From Nemertoderma westbladi (lineage: Eukaryota; Xenacoelomorpha; Nemertodermatida; Nemertodermatidae), in assembly GCA_032718475.1 (NCBI GenBank), contig JAUCBJ010005587.1, forward strand, positions 1-64,000: a stretch of DNA of 64,000 nt, read 5' to 3'. This document shows positions 1 to 12,530 of the stretch, one piece after another (the first letter of the stretch is position 1; every line of letters begins with the position of its first letter). Under the pieces are notes generated by a model. That model saw only the letters and a program-made list of their open reading frames with translations, was not told the origin of the DNA and searched no databases. A program made the translations under genes and the position numbers.

Positions 1-150
1 GCAGCTCTATCAAAAATTGATACCATCTGGAAATCAAACCTGTTACATTGAGGACCAATTTATGTCGAGCCGCAGTGGAAAGTGTACTTTTATGGGTTAG
101 ACCTGGATACAGATGAAATCACTTGAATAATGAATTGGTTTTTGTTATGC
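1..150. repeat. diverged dispersed repeat, copy A
   Basis: This stretch shares interrupted identity with 4247-4480: 'ccatctg(g)aaat', 'gaggaccaa', 'tcgagcc', 'gaaaagtgta', 'agacctgga' and 'gacgaaat(c/t)acttgaa' occur in the same order, and both copies run into TAG/TAA-rich triplets. It looks like a decayed transposable-element end. The family is not recognised. No N-terminal receptor exon for gene 1 is visible between the window start and 338. Confidence 0.5.
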
Positions 151-382
151 TCGTCCTAGTAGTAGCAATTATCTATTGTGGAAGATGCTTTTAAGTGAAA
201 TGGTTGTGTGTGTATAAATAATTTTTTAAAGCAAAATTAATTAAAAAATTAAGTTAAATTAATTTTTTAAGCTGGTGACTGAGGCTTGCATTTATTTGAT
301 ACCTTAAACATTTTATTGAAACATCTTATCACTGTATTTGATTAACAATAGGATGCACCTATACAATTTCCTTATGTTGCAG

Positions 383-724
383 GTCACATGTTGTGTAATA
401 TTTTTTTCTGGGACCATTCTCAATCTTGTTGTGTTTATCGTATTTATGACAACTCCAGTCCTCCGAAACAATCGTTCCATGATTTACTTCATCACGATGT
501 CTCTCAGTGACTTCGGTGTCATCTTCTTCAGTTCGCTCTTCTGGCGCGCTTGGCATTTCTTACCAGAAGCTAACATTTATTATGGTTACTTTTGCGCTTA
601 TTTCCATTGGATCAACTTCGCTTGCTTTTGGATATCACATTGGCTGCTTGTTGCCATGGCATTTGAACGCTATCAAAGCATTTATAATCCTGTTCGTGCT
701 AGAACTATGTTTTCAAAAACAAAG
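383..724 (+). CDS. GPCR gene 1 exon: TM1-TM3
   Basis: The exon runs from acceptor ttgcag (ending at 382) to donor at 725 (gttagc). It is 342 nt, exactly 114 codons, phase 0 at both ends. It encodes TM1, TM2, TM3 and the ERY motif. The upstream intron shows no similarity to the corresponding gene 2 intron, although the exon is about 96% identical. Confidence 0.88.
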
Positions 725-3700
725 GTTAGCTAATTGCTTTCTGAATGGGTCGGCTGAATGTGGCAAATTGAGAAATATAAAAAAATAATGATAAAAATAT
801 AAGTAACAAAAAAGTTATAGAAATAGATTTCAACCAGAAAAAAAATCTTTGGAGGAAAATTAGCAATCTCTGGGTATCGACCTACCTGTCAATGTTTTTC
901 CTGATTCAGTACAGAACTGTATTGAAAACGAATAACCTTTCACCAGTTAAGATTCAATCAGTGACTCATTCACCTATTGCCATCATTTTTCAATTCTAAT
1001 TAATTATATCTACATTTATGAAGTTGGTAGTTCGATTAATGACATACAACTCATATTATAATACCGGTACTCAATAAAACATCAACATCAGCTATATTTG
1101 GGACTTATATGGCCTCAATAAAGGCATATATAGCATCCCGTGAGACTTACGACTACTACAATTCCAAAATGTAGCCGACAATTGGTTTCATTGAGTACCA
1201 TTATTGGTACCATTACTAAAACGATATTATTAGTAGGTCTATTATTAGTGAATACCTATCGATTGTTAATTCGATTGTTCAGCCAGTTCGCCCAGGTGCG
1301 TCATCCTTCATTTTCAATATATTTTTATTGTTTTTTTTGTTTCTTATTTTTTTTGGATGGTCCTGGACTGGTAAGTTATTTTCACATGTTTAACTAGATT
1401 TTTGTAGAATTTATCAGTTGAATATATCAGTGTCACTCATGTATAAAGATTTCTAAGACCGGTTATCACCATTTTGAAGATCTTTCAAAAATTATTATTT
1501 TATATTGTAAATGTCTAAAAGTCCAAAATATTAATAACAATGTTGTTCCTAGTTCAGCCAGAATATTTCAGCTATGTACAATAGGGTGGAGTGATATAAT
1601 GATTCATACCACCTTCACCAGTTTCTCCACAATCCTAATGAATGTACAATTATATTGTCTATGTTAGTTAAAATGTGGTCGAATAATGTTTTGCATTCTT
1701 TAAATATCCCACTCGTTTGTAATTTTGTTTAGTTATAATTTATTTAAAACAAAATTAATAAATTAAGTTATTGTTAAAGTGTTGCAGAGCAATTATTATA
1801 TTATTGTCATTATATATTGTCAGTATATATTGTCAATATATATTGTCAATATATATTGTCAGTATATATTGTCAACATACATTGTCAATATTATATGTCA
1901 ATATTGAAATTACAAAATAATAGTACATTGAGGTTCTTTGTTGCCAATTTATCCTGAAGGTTTTTAAACTGATCCATAAATTTCTCGAATTAATATGCCT
2001 TCGGCCTATAAATACAGCTAACAATAAATAATTTCAATTATAAACCATTTAATGATTTTAAAATTATTGTGATCCATCACTGTCCTCCTCACTTCACATT
2101 TACTCCAACCATTGATTACACATTAAATAAAGTATTTGATTTATTAATTTAAATGTTTGAAGGACGTAGGATGTTATCCTCGTAGGATGTTATCCTCATT
2201 TTTGAATAAATTTCTTCCAATATATGTTTCATTGGAATGTAATTCCTATTAAAACTTTCAACAAGATCTATTATCATGTTCAACTTTATTCTGTTGAATA
2301 GCTAACTACAATAGAAATCTGGGGCTTCTTAGTTCTCACTAGCTAGTAGTAGTTCTCATACAAGATGCCAGTAAATTTTACCTAAATTAACCTACCTAAA
2401 TTGTACCTAATGTATTTTTTTGTGTTTTTATAATTGTTTAGTATGTTATCGATAAGGCAATGAGCTAAAAGCTCTAACGCCCATCCAAGGATGTAATTGT
2501 ATGATTAAGAATGCTTCTGCAGCACGGAAGCTCTGTCAGCTCTGTCAGCTGTTTCCTAGGTTGTTCCGAGATTTTTTTCAATTTCCTTGCACCAACCCTT
2601 TGTTGGATTGATTCGTTGAATATAATTTATTTACAGGCAAGAATAATTTGTTCTTTACTGGTGATTATTTGTATACCACTGGCCTATACACATTACTACA
2701 CATATGAGGGAAAGGCGGATAACACTTGTGACTACAGATTTGATGATAGCGCTAATGATGTGAGATTGTTCAACACAGTATCTTCGATGATTTTCAACGT
2801 CTTAGCTCCACTACTATTGTTGATTCCATTGAATGTGCTGATAATCTACAAACTCTATCAAGCTGGGTGAGTTTTTCCACTTGCAATTAATTATGGGCAT
2901 ATTAAATTTATCATTATTCATATTAAAACATTTCAAATGATGTAATAATTTTTTGTTTTCAACACAGGTCATGACTGATATTGTATTAGATTCATATTAA
3001 ATCCACCTGTAAGGGAGGACTGTAGACCACACCAACTCTAAGGTTTCTGTCAACTCTATAGCAATTCGACCATGAAAACATATGACAGCAGTAGTATGAC
3101 AGCATACCTGTTTAGTTAAAGACGCGGTTCGATTCCCATCAATGGAGAATCCATATTTTAACCGTTATTTATCCAAATTCCTGTTTTAATAAAAATCAAT
3201 TACATTAATAATATAATAAGCTTATGGAATACCCATAAGTAATTATGACTGGCATGGAACTGTTTTGTTGTGATTAGGGATGTTGCGAATGTCATATTTT
3301 TAACATCCGCGGATGCAGATGTCTGAGGTGACATCCGCATGGTTGTGGATGCGGATGTCTATTAAAACATATATTTTTGGGTGGCCTCCCTTTTACATCA
3401 AGGTTGTACCAGCATTTTAATATTATATTCTAATCTTATATTAATAAATTAACAAGAGTCTTAAGGTTATAGAACAGAATGGGACATAATATAACAAAAC
3501 AATAATACAACAAACATTTTTTATACTGCTCCCGTCGAGTGTTAGTGTATTTTTAGTATTAGTGTAATTTTAAGATAAAATAAAAAAAATTTCATAAGGG
3601 AAAAAGTAATTATTATTGAAAATTTAATTGAGTGGTTGCTGGGCCTTCAGACAGGATGCTTTAATATTGCATGTAACATCCGCATGTCACATCCGCATGC

Positions 3701-5663
3701 CATGGGTGCGGATGCGAAAAATCATACGGATATCCCCGGATGCGGATGCGGACATTCGCCACATTCCTAATTGTGATAAACTCTCTTCAGATTGTGAAAT
3801 CAGTTAGTTAGTTATTCTCAATCTCGGCTGGTGTAGTGCGAAGGTGATACATTGCCGTCATTACTAATCATAATTCTATTGGATCGATTACGCAATGAGG
3901 ACCTCTCGCCTCAAGCCATACCTGGTGAAGATTTTGGGTTCACACTACAATAACGTAGTAGCAAGATAACCGCTTATAATGACTCCAACTGACTGACTTT
4001 GTGTATAGCTCAGCCGGCTTTCTTCTTATATGCCCCAGCAGGATTGCATATAATTTTTTTTACTACATAAATATAACGATTGCATATAAATTCTGCAATT
4101 ACCGAATACATGAATTGTAGTGTTAATTAATGGAATGAAACCTGACCCCCATCTATAATATTCAACTGATGAATTATGACGACTTCCAGTATCTTAGGTG
4201 ACAGATAGAAAGCCGCATAGACAGAAGCTAGGAAAGAAAGGCATTGTAAAATCTTTCAAAAATGGATGCCATCTGAAAATACTTTATACGAAGACCAAGT
4301 TCTTTCGAGGTTCGAGCCATAAGTGAAGAAAAGTGTAGTCCTATTCGAATTTGAGACCTGGAAAGGGACACTGACGAAATTACTTCAACAAGTAACAAGT
4401 TCAACAAGAAGGATCTCATTTTCTCTGTGCGAGTTCGCACGACCTGGTAATAGTAGTAATAATATAATATTAATCAAATAATAACAATATCCAATAACAT
4501 TAATACCAATAATTCTATTATTTATTTTACACCTCCTTTCTTTCACATAGGTCAAGTGGAAGTAAAGCCGCTGCAGGGCATCTAAGGTCATTGTCAGTAA
4601 CTTTCGTTTTCAACTGCATCGCATTTTTTCTACTGGCTTTTCCGATATGTCCATATTTAATATATTTGACATTAAAGGTGAACTGCAAAGGATGGATTAT
4701 TGGCAAACCCAATATTGGTATGTTACCATGTTAAATATATAATGTAGTATGTAACATGGACGTCATGGGCATGGGGTAGCACTGAAGTTGCTAGTAGTTG
4801 TATACTGGTATTCCATAATACGTAAGAGTTTCCGTATCCTAATCCGGGTCTTTGACATATCTTGAATTTTATGGTATTTTGACATAACATATACAAATAC
4901 ATATTATACAAATACATCCTATTTTGATTTGAAATAAATTTTTAAAGCTGAGCTGACACTTTTAAAATCCTAACCTCAATTGAAATGTTTGACTACTAAG
5001 TAAAACTTTCACAACTAAAAAGTACTTTGCAGTACTTTTTCAAATACATATCAAATACAGGACTTAGATAAAATAGCTCGTATGGTGTTATTGTTCGAAT
5101 TTATTGATATCCTAGCACCATAATTCCTATCATTTTTGATAAGTTATAATTTATTTGTATCTCTAAATGTATATTTTATAAAATTATTTCTGGCTATGCC
5201 TAAGGGACTGTTGTGGGGTCTGTATTCTTAGTTCTCATTAGCCACAGGTAGTCCGGCTGGAGAATGTTTTGGGGCCTGTCCTGTATTCTTAGTTCTCACA
5301 GGTAGTCTGTCATTCAGACTAGATGGCAGTAAATTTTCACCTAATTAATAATTTGTATTATTATTTATTTATGTATTATATTCAAGGCGAAAGTGATAAA
5401 GCTAAGGCTAAAGATTATTGCAGCTAAGGGGGGACCTGCTAATTTTGATAAGGGATTTGCAAAAAAATTACAATGTTTGTACTATCTATTATTATATCTT
5501 TACAGGTAATAAATTTCAGGTTTCACTCATGGTGTTGTCCTACATGACTTATGGTAACCAAGCTATAACATTCTGGATTTACGTTATTACTAACAAACAA
5601 TTTCGTGACGGATTTAAGCAATTATTCCTGCGTTCTAAAAAAGAAGTCTCATCACATAAATAA
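383..5663 (+). CDS. Class A (rhodopsin-like) GPCR, gene 1, 3' four exons
   Basis: A seven-transmembrane receptor spliced from exons 383-724, 2637-2866, 4551-4717 and 5506-5663 (298 codons plus stop). Its first coding exon lies off the left edge. The exons join in phases 0, 2 and 1 with GT/AG borders. Visible landmarks are TM1 Asn in LNLVVF, TM2 LSD (Asp2.50), TM3 Cys in YFCAYF, ERY in place of DRY followed by NPVRARTMF, an ECL2 Cys in NTCDY, TM5 Pro in LLIPLNV and TM6 FFLLAFP. TM7 is NQAITFWIY, so NPxxY is replaced by TFWIY, and FRDGF begins helix 8. The overall style resembles peptide receptors of the FMRFamide-like type; this is inference and the ligand is unknown. Gene 2 is a paralogue about 20 kb downstream. 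Exon 2 differs from gene 2 mostly at synonymous sites, which suggests selection on protein function. Confidence 0.88.
725..2636 (+). other. Intron of GPCR gene 1
   Basis: A GT-AG intron (gttagc...ttacag). It contains a 17-nt tandem repeat at 1800-1902. A segment at about 2313-2480 is loosely repeated at about 5215-5400 in the last intron ('cttagttctca', 'agatg.cagtaaatttt.acctaa'). I see no coding sequence in it. Confidence 0.7.
1800..1902. repeat. 17-nt minisatellite (atatattgtcaatat type)
   Basis: About six copies of an AT-rich unit containing 'tattgtca' in tandem within a gene 1 intron. Copies vary by single substitutions (tcagt, tcaat, tcaac). Confidence 0.85.
2637..2866 (+). CDS. GPCR gene 1 exon: TM4-ECL2-TM5
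   Basis: Acceptor ttacag ends at 2636 and donor gtgagt starts at 2867. The exon is 230 nt, leaving phase 2. It encodes TM4 (no Trp4.50 visible), a charged ECL2 with the expected Cys, TM5 with Pro5.50, and the IIYKLYQAG start of the third intracellular loop. About 12 of 76 residues differ from gene 2. Confidence 0.85.
3275..3769. mobile_element. hAT-like MITE in gene 1 intron
   Basis: The ends are inverted: TAGGGATGTTGCGAATGTC on the left and, read from the other strand, TAGGAATGTGGCGAATGTC on the right. The flanks are gttgtgat and attgtgat, an 8-bp duplication with one mismatch, as hAT transposition leaves. Subterminal CATCCGCATG/CATCCGCGGATGC motifs occur at both ends in both orientations. 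There is no ORF, so it would need a transposase supplied in trans. Confidence 0.7.
4247..4480. repeat. diverged dispersed repeat, copy B
   Basis: The partner of the repeat at the window start, lying just upstream of the TM6 exon of gene 1. Shared blocks are in the same order and end in a TAG/TAA triplet-rich tail. Short antisense ORFs across it are not convincing genes. Confidence 0.5.
4551..4717 (+). CDS. GPCR gene 1 exon: TM6-ECL3
   Basis: Acceptor cacatag ends at 4550 and donor gtatgt starts at 4718. The first base completes a Gly codon from the previous exon. The exon encodes TM6 with FFLLAFP (Phe6.44 and Pro6.50 kept; Cys6.47 and Trp6.48 replaced) and a Cys-containing ECL3. Only about three residues differ from the gene 2 exon. 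Confidence 0.87.
5506..5663 (+). CDS. GPCR gene 1 terminal exon: TM7 and C-tail
   Basis: Acceptor tttacag ends at 5505 and the stop is TAA at 5661-5663. The exon encodes TM7 (NQAITFWIY) and helix 8 (FRDGFKQLF), then a short basic tail ending SSHK. An AATAAA overlaps the stop and another lies at 5949-5954; I cannot say which, if either, is used. Confidence 0.87.
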
Positions 5664-7099
5664 AAAAACAATATTTAATTTAACGTCAAAGTCTGGCCGA
5701 GAACTGATCAATAATGGGGAAATCAATATGTAATTATCGATCTTCGAAATTTCCACCTTTCGAAATGTAATATCTATTATAAGGAGTGTTTCTCACCCAA
5801 ATCTCATGAGTTTCTCATGTTTCTATTTTACATAAAATATAAATAATACTATATTGATGTTGATGGCCGACTTAATAATTTAGTGTGTACATTAACAATA
5901 AGGATGAGATGTTATGGAAAGTCCTAGTATATTTACTTTTTGGATATAAAATAAATGTGATTAATATAAAGACACACAATTTAAATAAAATATAACAAAA
6001 AACAACTAAAACTAACATGCTGTAAAGCACTGAAATATAAAACAAAATACTTCAAATAATATTAAATTATGAAATAAAAGTAGCTTTAAGAAACATATAT
6101 ATTGTACCTAATATAGTAAAAACGACAATTTATTAACAAGTCGCCTAGATTGTTCACCTGTTTTGCTCTAATCTTAAACAGTATTGGCTGTCGCCTACTG
6201 TATGGGCGTGTAGTTGTAGTTAACGTGTAGTTGTCTGTGTTTTCACACACGTAACATGGCACCAGTATATGTGCTGAACATATAAGAAAGTTATATTATT
6301 GTGTTCATTTTGTGGTAGGAATTGCTGTGTAAAGTTCTACCGTCTTACTAAAAGCCGGATTAATTTAGCAACTAATTGCTCACTCCTTGGACAGGAAAAC
6401 AAGATATAAACGAACGATAAGAACATTTTGAGTGGCCGGGCCTATCCAAATCACATACGATTAGACATCGCCACGTCTTTAAAGCCCGCAGTCAAAAGAT
6501 TAATGTAAAAATTATCGAAATCTCTGGGCAAGAAACAGCAAAGAGCAACACGATATCATGCAAATCTCAATGCTGGAAATTGAATGTAAATCAATTGCTT
6601 TTTTCTTGAGGGGTTGTATTTGATGAGAGATATTAATTAATAAAAAAACTAAATAAAGAAAGAGTTTGACACAAATGCGATTGGTATTTCATTGTGGGAT
6701 ATTTTGCCTTTCTTCGAGTAAAAAGAGACACAATAATAATAATAGTAGAATAAACGGCACCGGCTGAAATAAAAATAGTAGGGCTTTATTTTGCAAATAG
6801 TTGTTATTTATTGCGTTCAACCGGATTGGTCTGTTTAGTATTAATGTAACTTATAATTGGCTTTGTTGATGTTTTTCCTTATTTATAATAGTAATAAGCA
6901 ATAGCTTGTAAAGTATTAAGTTTATTTGTCATGTTAACTTATTTTCACTACTAATATTTCCTGGGTGTGTAGCAACTTTATATCACACCTTTATATTCAC
7001 ACCTTACAAATGTGATTAATAAAACAGGACGATGGCAGTCCTTGGAGGACACCAGATCCCTGAATGGCACAGATATGATAATGTTATGCAGGGCAGGGT
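5664..7099. other. AT-rich intergenic DNA
   Basis: Holds the gene 1 3' UTR. No convincing ORF, RNA gene or transposon end was recognised beyond that. Confidence 0.5.
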
Positions 7100-7410
7100 A
7101 CGCAATATTGGGATATAGGACTTAATAGGAGCCGGAAAATTGGGACCTAGGACAATTGGGACCTGGGCAATTGGGACCTGGCATTTGGGACCTTGGACAA
7201 TTGGAGTGGGTCCCGGACAATTTAGACCTAGGACAATTATTGGGATCTGGGTAGTTTGGACCTAGACAATTGTCATCCGAACAATTGGGACCTAGGACAA
7301 TTTGGAGCCGGAAAATTGGGACCTAGTACAATTGGGACCTGAGCAATTTGGGCCTATGACAATTGGGACACGGAAAATTGGGACACGGAAAATAGGGACC
7401 CGTACTTTTC
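7100..7410. repeat. ~18-nt minisatellite (ggacctaggacaatt type)
   Basis: About 16 degenerate copies of a unit close to 'gggaccta.gacaattg'. The block starting 'gagccggaaaattgggacc' appears twice (near 7131 and 7315), so an approximately 180-nt higher-order duplication is superimposed. Confidence 0.85.
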
Positions 7411-8083
7411 GTCAATTCGGGCCATCGGGTAAATTCGAACAGATCGAGAGATAATGAGAAATATTTATTTCCATTACTTTATATTGCTGTAAATAATTAC
7501 ATTTATAATTATAAAATAAGTATGAATAATTTATTTGGCGAATCTTAAACATGTAGTTATACAATAATGCTTTATACTGTATTTCACCAATAATTAATAC
7601 ATATTGCTGTATTGATGTATGTTATTGATATAAGGAATGTAAAAAATTAACTTGTTGGTTTTAAATATCGTAAACTGTAGTTTTTCGTATTTCACATTCT
7701 ATATCAAATGCCAGAACCTATTGTATTGTAGACTGTTAAAGTAACAGCAAATTTGTGCTTCTTGTACTTCAACATATTTTATAATTGTATGCATGCATAG
7801 TATATTATTATTATAATAAATATGAACTATGAACGTACGAATAACTACTACTACAGTATATTTACCAACATAGTGCTGTTGTCGATGCATATTGTATGAC
7901 TCGAGTGCGGGTGTGCGACCTTCGTGCAAAAAACTGCAAGCCATCTCAGCGAATAATTATTATTATATTAAGGCTTATAGGGTCCGACACACACACTGAG
8001 AGACACGGAAACTTTTGGAAAACGGCCATAGTATAATTATAACAGTTCGCTGATGGCTCGCAGTGTCGCCCCACAGTTGAGAC

Positions 8084-8315
8084 AGGGGAGGAAACTGGAC
8101 GCTTTCCCATCTTGGTGAATTAATCATCCCGCCTCAATGCAAAATTCGCAATTTACGGATAGGAGCAGGTTACAGTGGCACGTTACTTTAACTAAACACA
8201 ATAGAACAGGTTACAGTTTTATTTTTAAGAGTAATCAGCTGTTATTTGCGTCAATTTTCCCCTGGAGAAGGATGAATTTTTATTGCGTCCACTCCCCCCC
8301 CCCCCTCCCCCCCTA
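8084..8315. mobile_element. MITE, copy 1 (GGAAACTGGACG ends)
   Basis: Similar over about 220 nt to 57345-57572. Shared stretches include 'gaattaat(c)atcccgcctcaatg', 'gaacaggttacagttttattttt' and 'atgaatttttattgcgtcc'. The left end is GGAAACTGGACG and the right end GCGTCCA followed by a long C run, i.e. inverted ends. The open frame at 8137-8388 is only this repeat. Confidence 0.65.
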
Positions 8316-8769
8316 TCTGCCACAGTTAATTAGTTATGTTACGTTAATTAATTATCATAATCATGAAGTAGTTATATATTGTTTATGACAGTAGTATTGT
8401 ATTGTTGTGTAGTATTATGTTGTTGAGTTTATTGTTCAACTAGAACATTAATTTGTAACGGTTGTTTGCAAAATATATATTATAATAATTAAGTATTATG
8501 TATGTATTATGTATGTATTATGTATGTGTGTATTATTTATGTATTAATGTATTAGCCAGTAATTGTTTGAGAAATATATTCAACATTATTAAACATTTTT
8601 ATTTATTTATATACAATGTAGGTCCATGTTAAAGGATCAAATCTCCTCAACCTTTCTGAAAAATGTGCGTTTGTACCTCCTTTGGCGAGAAATAGTATTT
8701 TACATTATCACTATTATAAATTGGATAAAAAGGACGGTCTATAATTAACTGAAGGTCCTCAATGGGCGT

Positions 8770-9070
8770 CTAGCAACGGTAGTGGCAGATCCAAGGCGTG
8801 GGCCGGGGGGCTGTACATCTGCGAGTAAAATTAAGGTTTATGAGAAGGGGACAATTAATGATTGTATGCAAACTGTTTGTATTACAACCTATACCTATAG
8901 CTTTTGTATAACAAACATGTAATTAATGTCTTTGTGATTATAATGCTAATTAAATAAATTAATATAAATAGATAATTAAATATTGTAATGCAAGGGCTTG
9001 TTTGGGTTTCCCACTCCCCCCCCCCCCCCCCCCCCCCCCCGCCTCGGAAATATTCCGGATCCGCGCCTGA
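8770..9070. mobile_element. possible short non-autonomous hAT element
   Basis: Left end AGTGGCAGATCCAAGG followed by a G run. The right end is a 27-base C run followed by GGATCCGCGCCTG. The latter matches, inverted, the end of the hAT element at 53090 (CAGGCGCGGATCC). No target duplication is clear, so the boundaries are tentative. Confidence 0.35.
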
Positions 9071-9079
9071 GTGACGGCA

Positions 9080-10535
9080 TTTATATTCAGTTCACCCACC
9101 CAGACACCCACTATAATAAAGTGCTAACATAGGTCACTGTAGTATATTGTACTGTATTTCCTTGAAATGGGATTTGGGAGTAAGTTAGAAAGTAGGGTAG
9201 GTGCACTTAATTTATCAGACACATTCTCTTCCCACATTCGGCTCTTTGGTTAATGGCAGTTCCTACTTTTCTTGGCTTTAAAACCATGATCTTCTCACAT
9301 TGCACATTCCTTGAATACTCAATGAGTACAGTCCCACTAATATTAGCTCCAGTATTTGTTATTACAGTTAATTAAACCAGTAATGGTGATGACTCTGTAT
9401 GTACCCTTATGTACAGTTAACCTTATTGTAGACCTTACTGTACCGGACTGATGCTGTACTACTGACTGACAACTGCTGTATATTCTGATATTGTTTATGG
9501 ATTATGGTATATTTTATTCGCCGTCTTCTGTACACCTGCTAGTATCTGCTTCTGTTATCCTCGGAATAACAACCAAGCGGATTCAATTCATCAGTGAACT
9601 TAGTCTGATATTCGACAGCAATTGCGGAACTATATCTGACTGTATTTCCTAATCGGTTCATATCAATATTCGTCAGCAACTCCAGATCGAATTATGTCCG
9701 ACATCCCACCGGCAAGGTAAACAAAGTAAGGTCTATTATATGCAACTAACTCAAGTAAGCGTTCCTGCATTTGCTCATGCAAATCAAGCATCCATCACCC
9801 AGGCCTAATCCTAATTGATTAGACCATAGATTGCATCTGTTCTTATGTAACTGTCCATTCCTTGTTTGATTGCGATTAATCCAATATTGTTTACTTTTTT
9901 TTTATATATACAATTGTCACTTTAACTCATTGTTATCTGTTTCATTACCATACTGCATTCACTTTAACCCAATGGTATGCTTCATTATCATACTGCATAC
10001 AGTCATTTAACTGTTTGTGGGTAAACTTCCCGACTGTTAGCTTTTTTCTTCCCGGCTGTTAGCAAAATGAGCTTCGTTCGGCTCACCCGTCCCTTAATTT
10101 CAACTCTTTTACGACCTTTTTTGATTCCAACTGCTTGGAGGAGTGCGGTTCATTCTTAGTTAGATGCTTGAACACACTTGAAATAATTTAAAACATATCT
10201 CCGTGTAATTAACTTATTAAATTATTTATTTGTATATATATATATATATTAGGTAGTATTAATCATACTTAAATACGCGTTTGAGCCTTTGTTTAAATAT
10301 TATTTTCTTGGACGATTGTTGCGACTCATAGCCCACTGCCCAATTTCACACAAATTAATTAAAGCTTATATTTGTCCCGGTATTTTGCCTGTCGGTTAAT
10401 GTACCGTCATTTTAATATTTTCCGTCCATTTGGCTATTGTTTTGTTTGTTTTTGTTACATTGTTTTCCGTTGTTACGTCTCTTCTTGTCAGTTGCTTGTG
10501 GCTATTTACTGGTAATTTTTATCGTCAATAAACTT
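9080..10535. other. intergenic, no gene seen
   Basis: AT-rich DNA with short microsatellites, e.g. (TA)n near 10230-10250. No supported coding or RNA feature. Confidence 0.5.
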
Positions 10536-10554
10536 AATAATAATAATAATAATA

Positions 10555-12055
10555 ATAAAAAGTTACAATTATACATAGTATTTATCGATTTTTCATCAGC
10601 CTTCGTTCGATAATGTCCCAAGATGTAAATTATTTGAAATTCTAAAGGGTTATGGATGTGGTGGTACAATGATACGTGCTCTAATAATATCTATTTACCG
10701 GAGTACAAAAAGTGTTATAGGTAATTCTATGGTAACCTCTTTCATGGGAGTCTTGCAGGGTTCCCCTAGTAGCTGTTGGCTATTCACATTCTACTTAAAT
10801 CCTCTTATTCTAAAGTTACGGACATGTTTACCAGACAACTTTCTCGAGTGGCTCCACATAGATGATAGATGACTCAATATTGTTTGCAACGACTAGGGAT
10901 CGAGTATTGGAAAAATTGAATATACTGATAAAATATTGCAAGGAATACAACATGGTAATTAATGAGAAGACCAAATTTATGATCATTGGAAAGTGTAAAG
11001 AAGCTGATAAGTCTGACATTCTAATAGATTCCTTGCGAATAAGAAACTGTGATAGATATATATATCTAGGATCGTCTATATGTCAGAATGGTATGTGGTC
11101 ATCAGTATGATATTCAACTTGAAGAGAAAATGAAACATATTCTAAAATTTTTTGGTTTTATAAACAGACACATTTTACTACCTGTTTCTTTGAAGCTCTA
11201 TGTGTTCCGTGCAGCTGTCATATCTGTTGTATTCTATGGTTGTGAGTCTTGGCTGGGCGGTGACCCCGTATGTCTTTACAATAAATATAACACTATGTTA
11301 TGTGCCGCTCTGGGTGTAAGACCTCACACATGTCGTGACTTGTTATATATGGAAAGCGGCCACCCTAACCCTAAATCTTTAATACTTAAACGTCAGAAGC
11401 TGTTCCTTACAACCATGGTAAATAATCCCTATCAGCATGAACCACTTATGCATGTATTAAATATTTGCTGTCGCGGTAAAACCAAATTGGCTAGAAAACT
11501 ATACAAACTGTTATCCGCAGTAGTAAATCAACTAGATTGCAGCTCTACTATAGTATGAACCATGACATTGTCACGCCACAGGAGTATAGTGTAATTTCCG
11601 ATTATAACGAGATCCATAGAAAGGCATGGACTCGATTTCGACTCTCTTCAACCAATCTACCTGTTGAACTTGGCAGATGGAGTAGAACCCCATATTCACA
11701 ACGTGTATACTTATGCGGCTCAGTTCAAACAGAACTGCATATTATAACAGAATGCGAGCTAACTGCTCATCTCCGTCCACCTGATATAAATCTTAGCCAG
11801 CTTCAAAATATTAAGTCTGCGGAATTTATCCATAAGTGTTTAAATGTCCATGAGAAGTAGTTTATGTCTCAGTTATTATTAGTTAATATTTAACTTTTTA
11901 TCACAATATCATATATAACGTACTTTTCTACCGTTATTATTATTATACATATGATGTTTGATGGACAAGGTCTGTAAAATTGTAAATCGTGACCTTATAT
12001 TTAATGACGTAATATTACTGTAATAAAGATGAATAAATTACTACTTCTATTGTGT
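10555..12055 (+). pseudogene. 5'-truncated LINE reverse transcriptase fragment
   Basis: A broken LINE ORF. It begins at RT motif A (FIDFSSAF near 10590), followed within a few codons by stops. It continues through motif B (LQGSP, 10760) and a frameshifted motif C region (IDDSILF, 10862), then a C-terminal domain with VFRAAVISVVFYGCESW (11200-11255) and a Cys/His cluster (CGSVQTELHIITEC, about 11715-11755). The pieces 10669-10872, 10862-11110, 11088-11558 and 11537-11860 are in alternating frames. The element follows an (AAT)n tract and ends near 'taataaagatgaataaatt'. Its clade is uncertain, and it differs from the RTE copies elsewhere in the window. Confidence 0.8.
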
Positions 12056-12143
12056 TAATGTTACTGTGATATATTTGTCGATTTGTTGATTGTGACTTGT
12101 GGTTTGATATACTTTTGTTTATTGTTATGTAAGTACTTTGTCA

Positions 12144-12148
<5 letters not shown>

Positions 12149-12181
<33 letters not shown>
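12149..12181. repeat. (TA)n microsatellite, probable LINE tail
   Basis: About 16 TA repeats lying just beyond the 3' end of the antisense LINE fragment at 12227-12530. It is probably that element's simple-repeat tail. Confidence 0.7.
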
Positions 12182-12184
<3 letters not shown>

Positions 12185-12226
12185 TAATTTACTTAATTAA
12201 TGTGTCCTAGTCCTGTAGCACTTCCT

Positions 12227-12530
12227 TATTGTCTTAGGCCATCACTGGCGTAGGTGGAAATGAGATCTTTCCAGGCTTCCTGATTCTCCATAGTTGTCGC
12301 AATTTCGTTTCTCCCAAGTTAAGTATCCCTTTAAAGTTGATCTATATATGTAATGGCCGGTCGTCCATGACTACGCTTTCCATGAGTTGGTTGCCAGAAA
12401 AGTAGATCTGGTATGACCTTGTCTTTACTTCGCCAGCAGAATGCATCATTTCAATGATTGATTCTTGTTTTGCCTTCCTACACTTGGGTCCACCAGGTGG
12501 TAACACCATTACACTGTAACGGGCAGGCTT
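12227..12530 (-). pseudogene. LINE ORF C-terminal fragment (antisense)
   Basis: Read on the minus strand, the sequence gives FWQPTHGKRSHGRPAITY, then after two stops ENQEAWKDLISTYASDGLRQ and TAA near 12230. This is the typical C-terminal tail of RTE-like LINE ORFs (GKR.RGRP..T..D followed by a Trp-containing final helix). It is 5'-truncated and decayed. A (TA)n tract follows the 3' UTR. Confidence 0.65.

Noticed and set aside
3080-3150. B-box-like GGTTCGATTCC suggesting a tRNA or tRNA-SINE
   Set aside because: No matching A box, no T-arm pairing and no acceptor stem around it; a chance match or very old remnant.
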